Below, piece by piece: positions 43,008-51,539 of a DNA stretch of 64,000 nt. A program made the position numbers and the translations under genes. Under the pieces are notes generated by a model. The model ran no database searches. It was not told where the DNA came from and was given only the letters and a program-made list of their open reading frames with translations. Each line of letters starts with the position of its first letter. Position 1 is the stretch's first letter. Source of the DNA: Bacteroidales bacterium UBA6366. GTDB taxonomy: Bacteria > Bacteroidota > Bacteroidia > Bacteroidales > UBA932. The stretch lies in assembly GCA_002438845.1 (NCBI GenBank), contig DJRG01000029.1, positions 98,566-162,565 of the forward strand. The letters are read 5' to 3'.

Positions 43008-43268
43008 TTAATCATTTGAGTGCATTTGCCTGAGAATTTCTTTTCCACTCCTTCCTTTCTCAGAGTAATCCATTGCATCTAGACCGGAGGCGAGAGCGTC
43101 AGAGATTTGCCTCTTTGAGTGAATGTTGGATAGGATGTCCAACAACGCTTCGATTGATTCCTCAACGGTTGGGAAGTATTCCTTAACGAAGCCATCCTCA
43201 ACTGTATCATTAACTGACCAATCTACGGAATAGGTGAAAACACCTGACTGAATTTTGAACTTTAACAT
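43008..43268 (-). CDS. Small hypothetical island protein (86 aa)
   Basis: 86 residues from ATG 43268 (MLKFKIQSGVFTYSVDW); a farther ATG at 43313 is inside the promoter. The sequence is acidic (VNDTVEDGFVKEYFPTVEES), then helical, with no known domain. TACCTTTG at 43300-43293 is its -7 box. Confidence 0.6.
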   Translation of the reverse strand: MLKFKIQSGVFTYSVDWSVNDTVEDGFVKEYFPTVEESIEALLDILSNIHSKRQISDALASGLDAMDYSEKGRSGKEILRQMHSND

Positions 43269-43292
43269 AATGATATTGTTTTTGGTATTAAG

Positions 43293-43321
43293 CAAAGGTA
43301 TCCAAATAATCATTATATTTG
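43293..43321. promoter_or_regulatory. Divergent -7 elements
   Basis: TACCTTTG on the minus strand (43300-43293) and TATATTTG on the plus strand (43314-43321) serve the genes at 43008-43268 and 43380-43853. Confidence 0.5.
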
Positions 43322-43379
43322 AGCTTGCTTATACTAGGCTGAATGACGATATAATAATCAACATAAACAACGTAGCGTT

Positions 43380-43853
43380 ATGAATAAAATGGTAATTGCA
43401 ATTGGCATTATGCTAACATCACTATCCTTGAACGCACAGATTCAAGATTCGACTTCTGTCCAAGTTCTTGCAGCTCAGACCTTATCTGTAAAAGATAGTC
43501 TGTATATGAAGATGCTATCTGAAATTTCAGACCAACTTGCAGATTTAGAGCCACAAAGGTATAAGATTTACAAGACAGAAAATATGTACAATCTCTTAAA
43601 GTTAGACACCGCAACAGGGCGTGTATGGCAGGTACAGTATGGAATGAACAAATATGCAAAACCAATGGAAACACCGATAGATGACCGCTCCCTTTTGATG
43701 AGTTCAGAAAGATTGTGTTCAGGTCGATTTGAATTATACCCGACAAATAATATGTACACATTCATTCTACTTGATACGTTGTGGGGTAGTGTATGGCAAG
43801 TGCAGTGGAGTACGAATCCAAAGCAACGATTTAGGTCTGTTATTGCGTACTGA
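43380..43853 (+). CDS. Exported protein with two internal repeats
   Basis: 157 residues with a signal peptide (IAIGIMLTSLSLNAQ). The mature part contains two copies of a ~30-residue unit: YKIYKTENMYNLLKLDTATG ending in VWQVQYG (about 60-90) and FELYPTNNMYTFILLDTLWG ending in VWQVQWS (about 115-145). The unit is common in proteins of Bacteroidota mobile elements; function unknown. Export of an island product suggests an envelope role. Confidence 0.75.
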   Translation: MNKMVIAIGIMLTSLSLNAQIQDSTSVQVLAAQTLSVKDSLYMKMLSEISDQLADLEPQRYKIYKTENMYNLLKLDTATGRVWQVQYGMNKYAKPMETPIDDRSLLMSSERLCSGRFELYPTNNMYTFILLDTLWGSVWQVQWSTNPKQRFRSVIAY

Positions 43854-43878
43854 TTATGCCTAGCCGTTAAGTCGAAAT

Positions 43879-44790
43879 ATGGCAGGAAGCCGAATAAAGT
43901 ATAATCCATCATTGACTGTCCATCAAAATGCGGTCAATAATGGGGTGTCTGATGATGGGATAAGATACTACATTAAGACGCATAGCATAGATAGAAGTTT
44001 TGAAAGAAAAGTCAATATCGTTAAGGCAATCAGGAACGTTCTAAAGAAGAAGCCTAATGCTACAATGACCGAGGTCGCACGTGATACTTTATTCGGAAGA
44101 CACACCGTGAGGAAGTATTGGGAAATCGCAAACGGTAGGGTGGAGTTAGAACGGTCAAATATTGGTAGGAAAAGAATACCAAAAAAGACACTGCGAGAAC
44201 TCAATAATTTCTATGCCACTCATCCGTCTTGTACTTGGGACATACTCCGTGAAGAGAGGTTTTGTATAAATGTAATGGAGCCATTTTACGGTGTTGGTAC
44301 AATGTCGGAAGTCATCAAAAGAGCCGGATACAATGTAGAATCATACGATATTATTGACCGTGGGTATGGCATGATTGGGGATTTCTTTGAAGTCTCGTTT
44401 GATAAATGGAAATCAGACATCATATCCAATCCTCCATACAATGAAAATTTAATAGAGATAGTCATCAGGTGCATCGACATCTGTAAGAATAAGGTCGCAC
44501 TTCTTTTGCCTATACGATACTTGTCAGGAGCTGAAAGGTATAATGAGCTGTATAAGATATACCCTCCATCAAGAGTATATGTGTATATGGAACGTGTCTG
44601 TATAGCAAAGAATGCTGATTTCGACACATATAATGATGCAGGCGCAAACAAAGAAATCTATGGATGGTTTGTGTGGGAAAAGGGCTTCATCGGTACAACT
44701 GAACTGAAATGGATACATAACGAGAAGATGATGCCCATCGATGTGCTGGAGAATACAAATGGACACTCCATAGTCCATAAACAAATATAA
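43879..44790 (+). CDS. HTH-fused DNA adenine methyltransferase-like protein
   Basis: 303 residues. The first ~100 residues look like two helical DNA-binding modules (TVHQNAVNNGVSDDGIRYYI and ATMTEVARDTLFGRHTVRKY). The C-terminal half has VMEPFYGVGTMSEVIKRAGY, a SAM-site-like motif, and SNPPYNENLIEIVI, the NPPY catalytic motif of N6-adenine methyltransferases. No cognate nuclease is adjacent, so it is an orphan methylase of the phage/element type that may mark element DNA or regulate genes. Confidence 0.75.
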   Translation: MAGSRIKYNPSLTVHQNAVNNGVSDDGIRYYIKTHSIDRSFERKVNIVKAIRNVLKKKPNATMTEVARDTLFGRHTVRKYWEIANGRVELERSNIGRKRIPKKTLRELNNFYATHPSCTWDILREERFCINVMEPFYGVGTMSEVIKRAGYNVESYDIIDRGYGMIGDFFEVSFDKWKSDIISNPPYNENLIEIVIRCIDICKNKVALLLPIRYLSGAERYNELYKIYPPSRVYVYMERVCIAKNADFDTYNDAGANKEIYGWFVWEKGFIGTTELKWIHNEKMMPIDVLENTNGHSIVHKQI

Positions 44791-44794
44791 AAAA

Positions 44795-44843
44795 TCCCTA
44801 TAATAGAGGAGCGGAAAAGCCCCTAAATAGGGACTGTTTTTTA
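44795..44843. terminator. Hairpin between convergent genes
   Basis: TCCCTAT (44795-44801) pairs with ATAGGGA (44827-44833), with further internal pairing of GGGGC-type segments. T-runs lie on both outer sides, so it can terminate both strands. Confidence 0.65.
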
Positions 44844-45044
44844 TCAAAGATTCATAGTAGTACCTGAATTGATTATGCTCTTGGGAATCTTTGACCAATA
44901 TCCTCCGGTATCAGCCCTAAGGCTATCCGAGATGTGTTTGCGATGTTCCGCAGTCTTCTTTACCCCTTTTAGTGAAGCCGAAATTTTGTCCCTGACATCT
45001 TGCGGAACTTCACGTGTTTGTCTTTTGTATGTCTTTTCTTCCAT
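44844..45044 (-). CDS. NUMOD3-type DNA-binding protein (66 aa)
   Basis: 66 residues from ATG 45044 (MEEKTYKRQTREVPQDVRDK). ISASLKGVKKTAEHRKHISD is the NUMOD3 motif, a DNA-binding module of homing endonucleases, here without a nuclease domain. A second, smaller relative lies at 45225-45398. Role on the element is unknown; both could be remnants of or accessories to a homing system. Confidence 0.65.
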   Translation of the reverse strand: MEEKTYKRQTREVPQDVRDKISASLKGVKKTAEHRKHISDSLRADTGGYWSKIPKSIINSGTTMNL

Positions 45045-45224
45045 TGTAATAGTCATTTTATAATAAATACAAATCAGGATAGAAAAAGTAAATAGCATTA
45101 GTAAGATTTATAATTAAACATTATAGTCTGGAAAAAATTATCGCAAGCATCTGTTATAGCCTACTATGCTTAATGGGTAGGGGTATAAGCATAAGGCGGA
45201 TTACAGTTCTTTAAGAGTAAAACC

Positions 45225-45398
45225 TTATAGGCTGTCCCAATAACGCCTCATCCCTTCTGAAATGGCACTGCGTTCCTCAATTGTGCGTTTTCCTCCTCTG
45301 TTTGCATACATCATCTTCATACCTTCCGATATTTTTCGTTTGTGTTCATCAGTTAGCTTTATGTTCTTTAATTTGTAATATTGCACGTCATCTTCCAT
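45225..45398 (-). CDS. Small NUMOD3-like protein (57 aa)
   Basis: 57 residues, ATG at 45398 to TAA at 45225. KLTDEHKRKISEGMKMMYAN and TIEERSAISEGMRRYWDSL are two copies of the NUMOD3-like K-x-S-x-x-M/L unit, related to the neighbour at 44844-45044. No catalytic domain. The remaining ~220 bp to the island end is AT-rich and holds no gene. Confidence 0.55.
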   Translation of the reverse strand: MEDDVQYYKLKNIKLTDEHKRKISEGMKMMYANRGGKRTIEERSAISEGMRRYWDSL

Positions 45399-45603
45399 AA
45401 GCAATTAGCTGTTTTGATTATAAATAGACGCTCTATTGACAAGAAAAATTATTGCAAGCAACCGTTAATAGAGAGGAAATAATGGTTTATTCTCATATGC
45501 AACCACAATGGCGTTCAATATTAAAACATATAACAATCAACACATTACAAATTACCTCCAGCAATATATTGAAGTTTGATTAGTTAGTGTATGATAATAG
45601 GTT

Positions 45604-45642
45604 TATAATAAAAAACAATACCTACAAATAACAATAATTTAT
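45604..45642 (-). repeat. Right terminal inverted repeat of the island
   Basis: Read on the minus strand it begins ATAAATTA and ends TTTTTTATTATA; about 70-75% identical to the left repeat at 33873-33914. It directly abuts the interrupted comM codon. Confidence 0.65.
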
Positions 45643-46836
45643 GTCAATGCGATCCATTACCGGACCGGAGAGTTTGGACAGGTAGTTCAGCCTCTGGCCG
45701 GGAGTGCAACGGCACCTGTCTCCTTCCCCGTAATAGCCGCACGGACATGGATTCGATGCGGCCACCAGCATGAATGAGGCGGGATATTCAAGTTTGGACC
45801 TGAGCCTTGAGATTGTGACTTTCCTATCCTCCATCGGGCCACGCAGAGCCTCCAGGACAGATTTCGGCATCTGACCGTACTCGTCAAGGAATAGAATTCC
45901 ATTCTGGGCCAGTGTGACCTCACCGGGACGAATGTCCGAGCCCGCTCCGCCACCGATGATCGCAGGAAGGGACGCGCTGTAATGGGGCGCGCGGAAAGGA
46001 CGCTCACGGATCAAACCGATCTGCGAGCCTTTCATCCCGGCCACCGAGTAGATCTTGCTCGTGACGATAGCTTCTTCCGTGGTCATCGGAGGCAGGATTC
46101 CGGCCATGGCCTTGGCAAGGGAACTTTTGCCGCTGCCTGGCGGCCCTACCATGATGAGATTATGTCCCCCGGCCGCGGCGATCTCCACTCCCCTCTTGGC
46201 TCCCTCCTGACCGATGATCTCGGAGAAATCCATCACGTCCTGTCCTACAGGCCTTTTACTCCGATGCGCGTTTCTGGACAGTTTCCTATAAAGCCTTGTG
46301 TTCCAGACAAGGAGATCGCTACAGTCCTCCTGTCCCTCAAGAATCCGGATGACATCAGCCAAGGTCTCCACCCCGAATATTGACAAATCATTGCATTCCG
46401 TGGCCTCAAGGGCAGAGCGAAGCGGCAGGATGCACCCGGATATTCCCAGACCAGTCACAAGATCGGCGAACGGCAGGGCTCCTTGGACCTCCCGCACGGA
46501 ACCATCCAGACCGAGTTCACCCATGATCAGATACTTGTCAAGGCCCGGGAAATGTTTCTGCTCGGAAGCGGCAAGGATGCCGATTGCGATCGGAAGGTCA
46601 TAGCCACTGCCGTTCTTCCGCACGTCCGCCGGAGCGAGATTGATCACAATTTTCTTTCCCGGAATCCTGAATCCCAACGATTGAAGCGCCGTGACAGTCC
46701 TTAGAAGACTCTCCTTGACCGCCACATCAGCGAGTCCGACAAGATGTATTCCTATTCCATGCGTTATGTCAACCTCCACGGTGACCGGGACAGCCTCGAT
46801 TCCGACGCACTTCGCCCCAAGAATGTCAATCAACAT
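45622..46836 (-). pseudogene. comM/yifB Mg-chelatase-like gene, N-terminal fragment
   Basis: 404 residues, of which the last five (NYCYL) are read from the island. YifB/ComM hallmarks: ECM-type N-terminal domain (VEVDITHGIGIHLVGLADVA), Walker A MVGPPGSGKSSLAKAMAGIL, Walker B GILFLDEYGQM, and the zinc-like NPCPCGYYGEGDRCRC. The break is in SGPVMDRIDI, where the sensor/C-terminal domain should continue. ComM is a hexameric helicase that aids branch migration in natural transformation; this split copy probably lacks that activity while the island is present. Confidence 0.93.
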
Positions 46837-47027
46837 AGTTTGAGTTCATTATGTACTCCGGCAAAGATGGCACAACAAAACGTAAATTTTCAAAAGAAAC
46901 ATAAAAATCGTCATAAGAAACATAAATATTTTTTCTTATGTGACGTACAAGTCGGTCGAATCGAGGCCTTGCCATACACCGAATGTTAATTTATAGTTAC
47001 AACGGCAAGTTTGACATCATTTTTGAT

Positions 47028-47035
47028 TAACTTTG
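47028..47035 (+). promoter_or_regulatory. -7 promoter element of the nucleoside kinase gene
   Basis: TAACTTTG fits the consensus and lies 27 nt before ATG 47062, inside the longer frame from 47011, which supports the shorter start. Confidence 0.55.
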
Positions 47036-47061
47036 AGAGATTTCTTTTAACAAAAACGAAA

Positions 47062-48792
47062 ATGGAAAAGAATGAGATAACACTGTTTTGCGTCAATGAC
47101 GGCAAGAACCATAAGATTGAAAGCGGGCAGGACTTGAAGGCTCTGTCCGACAGATTCTACTCATCCGTCACGGACCAGAAGACGGGACAGAAGTTCGATG
47201 TGCTTGCGGCCTTGGTGGACAACAAGCTGAAGGAACTGAGTTTCAAACCGGCCAACCTGCATCAGGTTGAATTCATCGGCTACAATCATCCGGACGGGAG
47301 GAGGAGTTACGTGCGGTCGCTGTGTTTCGTGCTTCAGAATGCGGTCAGGGAGCTTTATCCGGACAAGGTGCTGGTGATCGATCATTCGCTTCCGAGCGGA
47401 CTCTACTGTGAGATTGTGGAGAAGGCCAAGAATGAGGACGGGCGGAACAAAGCCTATTTCGTGACAGATGACGAAATCGACAGGATCAGGGAGAAGATGA
47501 GGGACATAGTGGCGAAAGACCTGCCGTTCTCAAAGGTCAAGATGTTCTCCGAAGAGGCCGAGGCGCTGTTTATCGCAAACAACCAGCCGCAGAAAGCCGA
47601 ACTTCAGAAGAGTCTCGGAACGTTCAGTTGCAGCGTTTACTATCTGGATGGGAACGCAGACACGTTCCACGGACCGCTGATTCCGTCTACCGGTTACCTT
47701 AAGGTGTTTGACATCAGCGGCATGGGAGACGGATTCTGCCTCCAGTCCCCGATGATGACAGATTTCAACAAAGTCATGCCGATGAAACGGCAGGGCAAAA
47801 TCTCAGCGGCACTGAAGGAATATTCCGACTGGTGCTCCATCATCAACATCGGGAGCATCGGCACGTTGAACAAGGCTGTGAAAGACGGAAAGGCGGTAAG
47901 CATCATCAATCTGGCGGAGTCTCTTCATGAAAGAAACTATGCAAGGATTGCGGACAGAATCTATACCGAGAGAGGCACGAAGAGAATCGTGATGATAGCC
48001 GGACCATCCTCCAGCGGCAAGACTTCATCGTCACTACGGATCGCGCTCCAGTGCAAGGTGCTGGGCCTCAAGCCTAAAGTCATCGAACTGGACAACTACT
48101 TCGTGGACAGGGCGCACACTCCGAAAGACGAGGACGGCAACTACGATTTCGAGTCACTCTATGCGATGGATCTCGATTTCCTCAACAAGCAACTTAACGA
48201 AATGCTCGAGGGCAAGGAGGTAGAGATTCCTCGGTTTGACTTCAAGACCGGAAACAGAATCTTCGAAGGCAACAAACTGCGCCTTGAAGACAAGGACATC
48301 CTGATCATGGAAGGCATCCATGCCCTTAACCCGGAGATGACTTCGGCGGTTGACAACTCAAGAATATTCAGAGTCTATGTCTCCGCCCTCACCTCACTGA
48401 ACATCGACGAGAACAACAACATGTCCACTTCGGACAATCGTCTGCTGCGCAGGATGGTACGTGACAACCGGGTAAGGGGCATAACTCCAGAGGAGACCAT
48501 CATGAGATGGAACAGCGTGCGCAGGGGGGAAAGCAGGAATATTTTCCCGTTCCAGGAAAACGCCGACGTGCTGTTCAACTCCGCTTTGATTTTCGAACTC
48601 CCGATGCTGAAATACTATGCGGAGCCGCTTCTGCGCAGAATAGCCCCGAACTCACCGGCCTACTCTGAAGCCGTGCGGCTGCTCAAGTTCCTGGACTACA
48701 TCGTGGCTCTTCAGCCAAGTGAGATCTCAGCGATTCCTCCGACCTCAATCATGCGTGAGTTCATCGGCGGGCAGACTCTGACAAGAGACTAA
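47062..48792 (+). CDS. Nucleoside kinase (uridine kinase-like) with ThrRS-like N-terminal domains
   Basis: 576 residues from ATG 47062. The N-terminus (VNDGKNHKIESGQDLKAL) is TGS-like, then comes a tRNA-synthetase editing-type domain (EFIGYNHPDGRRSYVRSLCF, DHSLPSGLYCEIV). The C-terminal half is a uridine-kinase P-loop domain with Walker A IAGPSSSGKTSSSLRIAL and LIMEGIHALNP. The architecture is typical of Bacteroidota and Firmicutes proteins annotated as nucleoside kinases. It is flanked by a bidirectional terminator. Confidence 0.85.
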   Translation: MEKNEITLFCVNDGKNHKIESGQDLKALSDRFYSSVTDQKTGQKFDVLAALVDNKLKELSFKPANLHQVEFIGYNHPDGRRSYVRSLCFVLQNAVRELYPDKVLVIDHSLPSGLYCEIVEKAKNEDGRNKAYFVTDDEIDRIREKMRDIVAKDLPFSKVKMFSEEAEALFIANNQPQKAELQKSLGTFSCSVYYLDGNADTFHGPLIPSTGYLKVFDISGMGDGFCLQSPMMTDFNKVMPMKRQGKISAALKEYSDWCSIINIGSIGTLNKAVKDGKAVSIINLAESLHERNYARIADRIYTERGTKRIVMIAGPSSSGKTSSSLRIALQCKVLGLKPKVIELDNYFVDRAHTPKDEDGNYDFESLYAMDLDFLNKQLNEMLEGKEVEIPRFDFKTGNRIFEGNKLRLEDKDILIMEGIHALNPEMTSAVDNSRIFRVYVSALTSLNIDENNNMSTSDNRLLRRMVRDNRVRGITPEETIMRWNSVRRGESRNIFPFQENADVLFNSALIFELPMLKYYAEPLLRRIAPNSPAYSEAVRLLKFLDYIVALQPSEISAIPPTSIMREFIGGQTLTRD

Positions 48793-48846
48793 AGCAAGAA
48801 GTCTGTCTCCAGACTTAATCGAGACTAACGGTTTGAGCAAATGGAA

Positions 48847-48878
48847 AAGGTCGGCAAAAATCACTTTCTGCCGACCTT
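48847..48878. terminator. Bidirectional terminator between nucleoside kinase and Bat operon
   Basis: AAGGTCGGCA (48847-48856) pairs perfectly with TGCCGACCTT (48869-48878), loop 12 nt, with T-rich sequence on the 3' side. Confidence 0.8.
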
Positions 48879-48898
48879 CTTCATTTATATTCAATTTA

Positions 48899-51535
48899 TT
48901 AGATTATTTCTATATCAGCGGTTTCAATCCAACCTTGACGCCCGTCCGCAAGTGAGATGTTCTTCCACGAACCCACCTCGTCAAGGATTGTGACCTTAGT
49001 GCCTTCGTGAATCACGAACAGATCCTTGGAAGAGCCGGTGGACGGAGAACTCTTCACTGAAGAAACCGGCGACATCACTATCGCCGTGTCGGTCTTCACA
49101 CTGTCGGATTTCTGCCAGACGGAAAAACTCAAAGCCACGGTGGAAAGCAACAGAAGCGATATTCCGCAATAGAACCCTGCACGTCTCTTGCCGGTAGACG
49201 AACCCAAAAGGAACAAAAGCCCCATCATCAAGGCGGCGGCAAGCAGCACAAGGAATATGACAGCCCATGCGTTGGAACCCATCATGTAGCAGACTTTCCT
49301 TGCCACGCTCTTCAAAATGAATTCAGGCACTGGCTCAATCTTGTCCTGCACGAAATTGTTTGTGAACTCCAGATTGTACCGTGCGTCTGAATATGAAGGA
49401 TCAAGCCTCAAAGCCCTCTCGTAATTCAGAATCGCTTTAGGATAGTTACCCTGCTTGAACCAGGCGTTACCGATGTTGTAGTAAAGAGTGGCTGATTTCT
49501 GACCGGATTCCTCGATTGAGGTCCAAGCGTCAGACGCATCCGCGAACCTGCCGTCAGTGTAGGCCTGGACACCGGATGTCCAAAGAGAGTCCAGATCCTT
49601 TGCCTGAATATTCATTGAAAATCCGACAGAAATGAGCAGAGCGACGATCGTCGCGGCCTTCCGCAATGATTTACCGCCTGTCTTAAGGCCTGAGTCGATT
49701 GACGAGATTACCTTGAGAGCCTGGTCATAGTGGGATCTCATGGCCTCGTTGCCTCCATCTGGAGAATATCGCGCGAACTCGCAGGCGTCCAGAAGATCAG
49801 TGAAAGCCTTGGTCTGCTCCTCGCTCACACCACCTGTAGTAAGAGCGGAAGCGATGTTATCCTTGCTTATCTCAGACATATCCATGTTCAATTTATCAGA
49901 AACAAATCCGATGAGAGCCTTGTGAAGCTCCTCATAGAAAGCCGTGTAGAGGTTCTTGTCAAGATAATCACCGGCTTGCCTGAGCCGTTTCTGAGCCATC
50001 TTTGTCGCCCGACGGTTCTTTGTCCCGGCAACGTCAGCACGCATGGCGGCCACTTTCCTGAACGCAAGATAAACCACGGCGGCACCCAAGATCATCAAAA
50101 CCAACAAGGTCCAGAACAAAACCGATCCCACAAAGAAGGACCCTGATCCGGAAAGTTTCGGTTTGCCTGTGAATATAAATCTGATGTCATCCGCAAGGCT
50201 CTTAACGTCCTTTCTCTCGACTCCTGGTGTGACAGTCGTGGCGGGAGCGGAATCACCACCCTTCCCCTTGGCGACTTTGATGTGCAGCGGATCGGTCCTG
50301 AGAGTCACGTATTTGCCTTGATTGACATCGTAGTAGGAGTATTCCACCGGCTCAATTGTGAAATCCCCGTGACTTCTCGGGATGAAAGGATACTCAAACG
50401 ACTTGCTTCCGGAAGTACCTCCAGTGCTCTTGTCCGTGTTCTCTGTTGTCTTTGTGTCATAAACCTCGAAATCCGGCGGGAAGTTGACCTTAGGCTCCTC
50501 CAGCAAGGCCACATTCCCACGCCCAGAGACAGTTATGATCAACGAAGCCGCATCGTGCGTCTTGAGATTGTCCGTTGTGAGACGTGCGGATATTCCAAAA
50601 TTGCCGACACCTCCACCGAATGACGCAGGCTGTCCGGACGGCAAAGGGTTCACCTTCACTTTGACAGGCGGAGTCGTGACCCTCTTGCGTATTGTACGGT
50701 AGTCATCTTGGAAAAACCTGTCAAACAAGCTATTGGAGGTGGAAGTGGCGTTTCTGACACTCACCACGCAGACAAGTTCGGAAGGATCGATCGTGATTGT
50801 CCCTGATTGCTGAGGAATCAGGACATAGGATCGCAGCACCGCTGTCTGGTAGATTTTGTCATCCAGACTCTCGCGCTTGAACTCAATGTTGGTGGGAACG
50901 TATGTTTCCTGGCTCCAGAAGCCATTGAATGTAGGCAATTTGGCATTTTCGAACTGCACGACGTTCACCCTCTGGTAAATCTTGAGTGTGGCCGTGATCG
51001 GCTCACCTATCACGACCTCCGAACGGCTGAGGGATAGTCGCAGGAAGAGGTCATTTGACGGGATTTCCCCGGAGGATGACGAGGAACGCTGGCCGCTTCC
51101 TGTCGAATTTCCTCCCTGAGCGGGAGACTGTGAGGAAGAAGCACCGTCAGTCACGACCTGAATCGAGACCTGTGACGAGGCGATTTTGTTCCCCGAGAGC
51201 ATTGCCGTGGCTGAAGGGAGCTGGAATGTTCCTGTCGCCTTAGGGATCAGGATGTAGGTAAAAGTTGTCTGATGTGAGGACGACCGCTTTCCATTGATAA
51301 TCTGAATGCTTGAGCTTGAACCTCTTTGCGGTCCCCAGACCAGTTGGAAATCATCTCCTTGAGACCACTGAAAATCAGTAGGGCTTTTCTCACCTTCAAT
51401 GATGAATGTAACATTGAACTGCTCGTTCACAGCAACCACATCCGGAGCCTCGACCCGGATGACATCCTGAGCCGACACCTGAAAAATGGCCATGAGCAAA
51501 AAAGCCGCAATGTAAAACAATCTCTTCATATTCAC
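48899..51535 (-). CDS. batD: BatD-BatE fusion protein
   Basis: 878 residues, clearly longer than BatD alone. Residues 1-22 are a signal peptide; about 25-420 form the BatD beta-rich domains (IRVEAPDVVAVNEQFNVTFI, SGRGNVALLEEPKVNFPPDF); a membrane helix near 465 and a helical region follow. At about 635 a second signal-like helix (AATIVALLISVGFSMNIQA) starts a BatE-like part: TPR units (SATLYYNIGNAWFKQGNYPK), two membrane helices and a C-terminal SH3-like segment (GTKVTILDEVGSWKNISLAD). Last gene of the Bat operon, 4 bp after batC. Confidence 0.85.
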   Translation of the reverse strand: MNMKRLFYIAAFLLMAIFQVSAQDVIRVEAPDVVAVNEQFNVTFIIEGEKSPTDFQWSQGDDFQLVWGPQRGSSSSIQIINGKRSSSHQTTFTYILIPKATGTFQLPSATAMLSGNKIASSQVSIQVVTDGASSSQSPAQGGNSTGSGQRSSSSSGEIPSNDLFLRLSLSRSEVVIGEPITATLKIYQRVNVVQFENAKLPTFNGFWSQETYVPTNIEFKRESLDDKIYQTAVLRSYVLIPQQSGTITIDPSELVCVVSVRNATSTSNSLFDRFFQDDYRTIRKRVTTPPVKVKVNPLPSGQPASFGGGVGNFGISARLTTDNLKTHDAASLIITVSGRGNVALLEEPKVNFPPDFEVYDTKTTENTDKSTGGTSGSKSFEYPFIPRSHGDFTIEPVEYSYYDVNQGKYVTLRTDPLHIKVAKGKGGDSAPATTVTPGVERKDVKSLADDIRFIFTGKPKLSGSGSFFVGSVLFWTLLVLMILGAAVVYLAFRKVAAMRADVAGTKNRRATKMAQKRLRQAGDYLDKNLYTAFYEELHKALIGFVSDKLNMDMSEISKDNIASALTTGGVSEEQTKAFTDLLDACEFARYSPDGGNEAMRSHYDQALKVISSIDSGLKTGGKSLRKAATIVALLISVGFSMNIQAKDLDSLWTSGVQAYTDGRFADASDAWTSIEESGQKSATLYYNIGNAWFKQGNYPKAILNYERALRLDPSYSDARYNLEFTNNFVQDKIEPVPEFILKSVARKVCYMMGSNAWAVIFLVLLAAALMMGLLFLLGSSTGKRRAGFYCGISLLLLSTVALSFSVWQKSDSVKTDTAIVMSPVSSVKSSPSTGSSKDLFVIHEGTKVTILDEVGSWKNISLADGRQGWIETADIEII

Positions 51536-51539
51536 ACTT

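Larger units (their letters stand above)
33870..45641. mobile_element. ~11.8-kb integrative island inserted in comM/yifB
   Basis: AT-rich island between two in-frame halves of one gene. Junctions fall in the codons for D-I (GAY AT), so the shared core is at most a few bases, consistent with a serine recombinase. Near-terminal inverted repeats are at 33873-33914 and 45604-45642. Cargo: large serine recombinase, TV-Pol-like polymerase, HpaII-type restriction-modification, tyrosine recombinase, HTH regulator, orphan methyltransferase, NUMOD3 proteins and several small unknowns. No relaxase, coupling protein or structural phage genes are recognisable. Confidence 0.9.

Noticed and set aside
33870..45641. 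Island as a prophage or conjugative transposon
   Set aside because: No capsid, terminase, portal, tail, relaxase or type IV secretion genes are recognisable in it.
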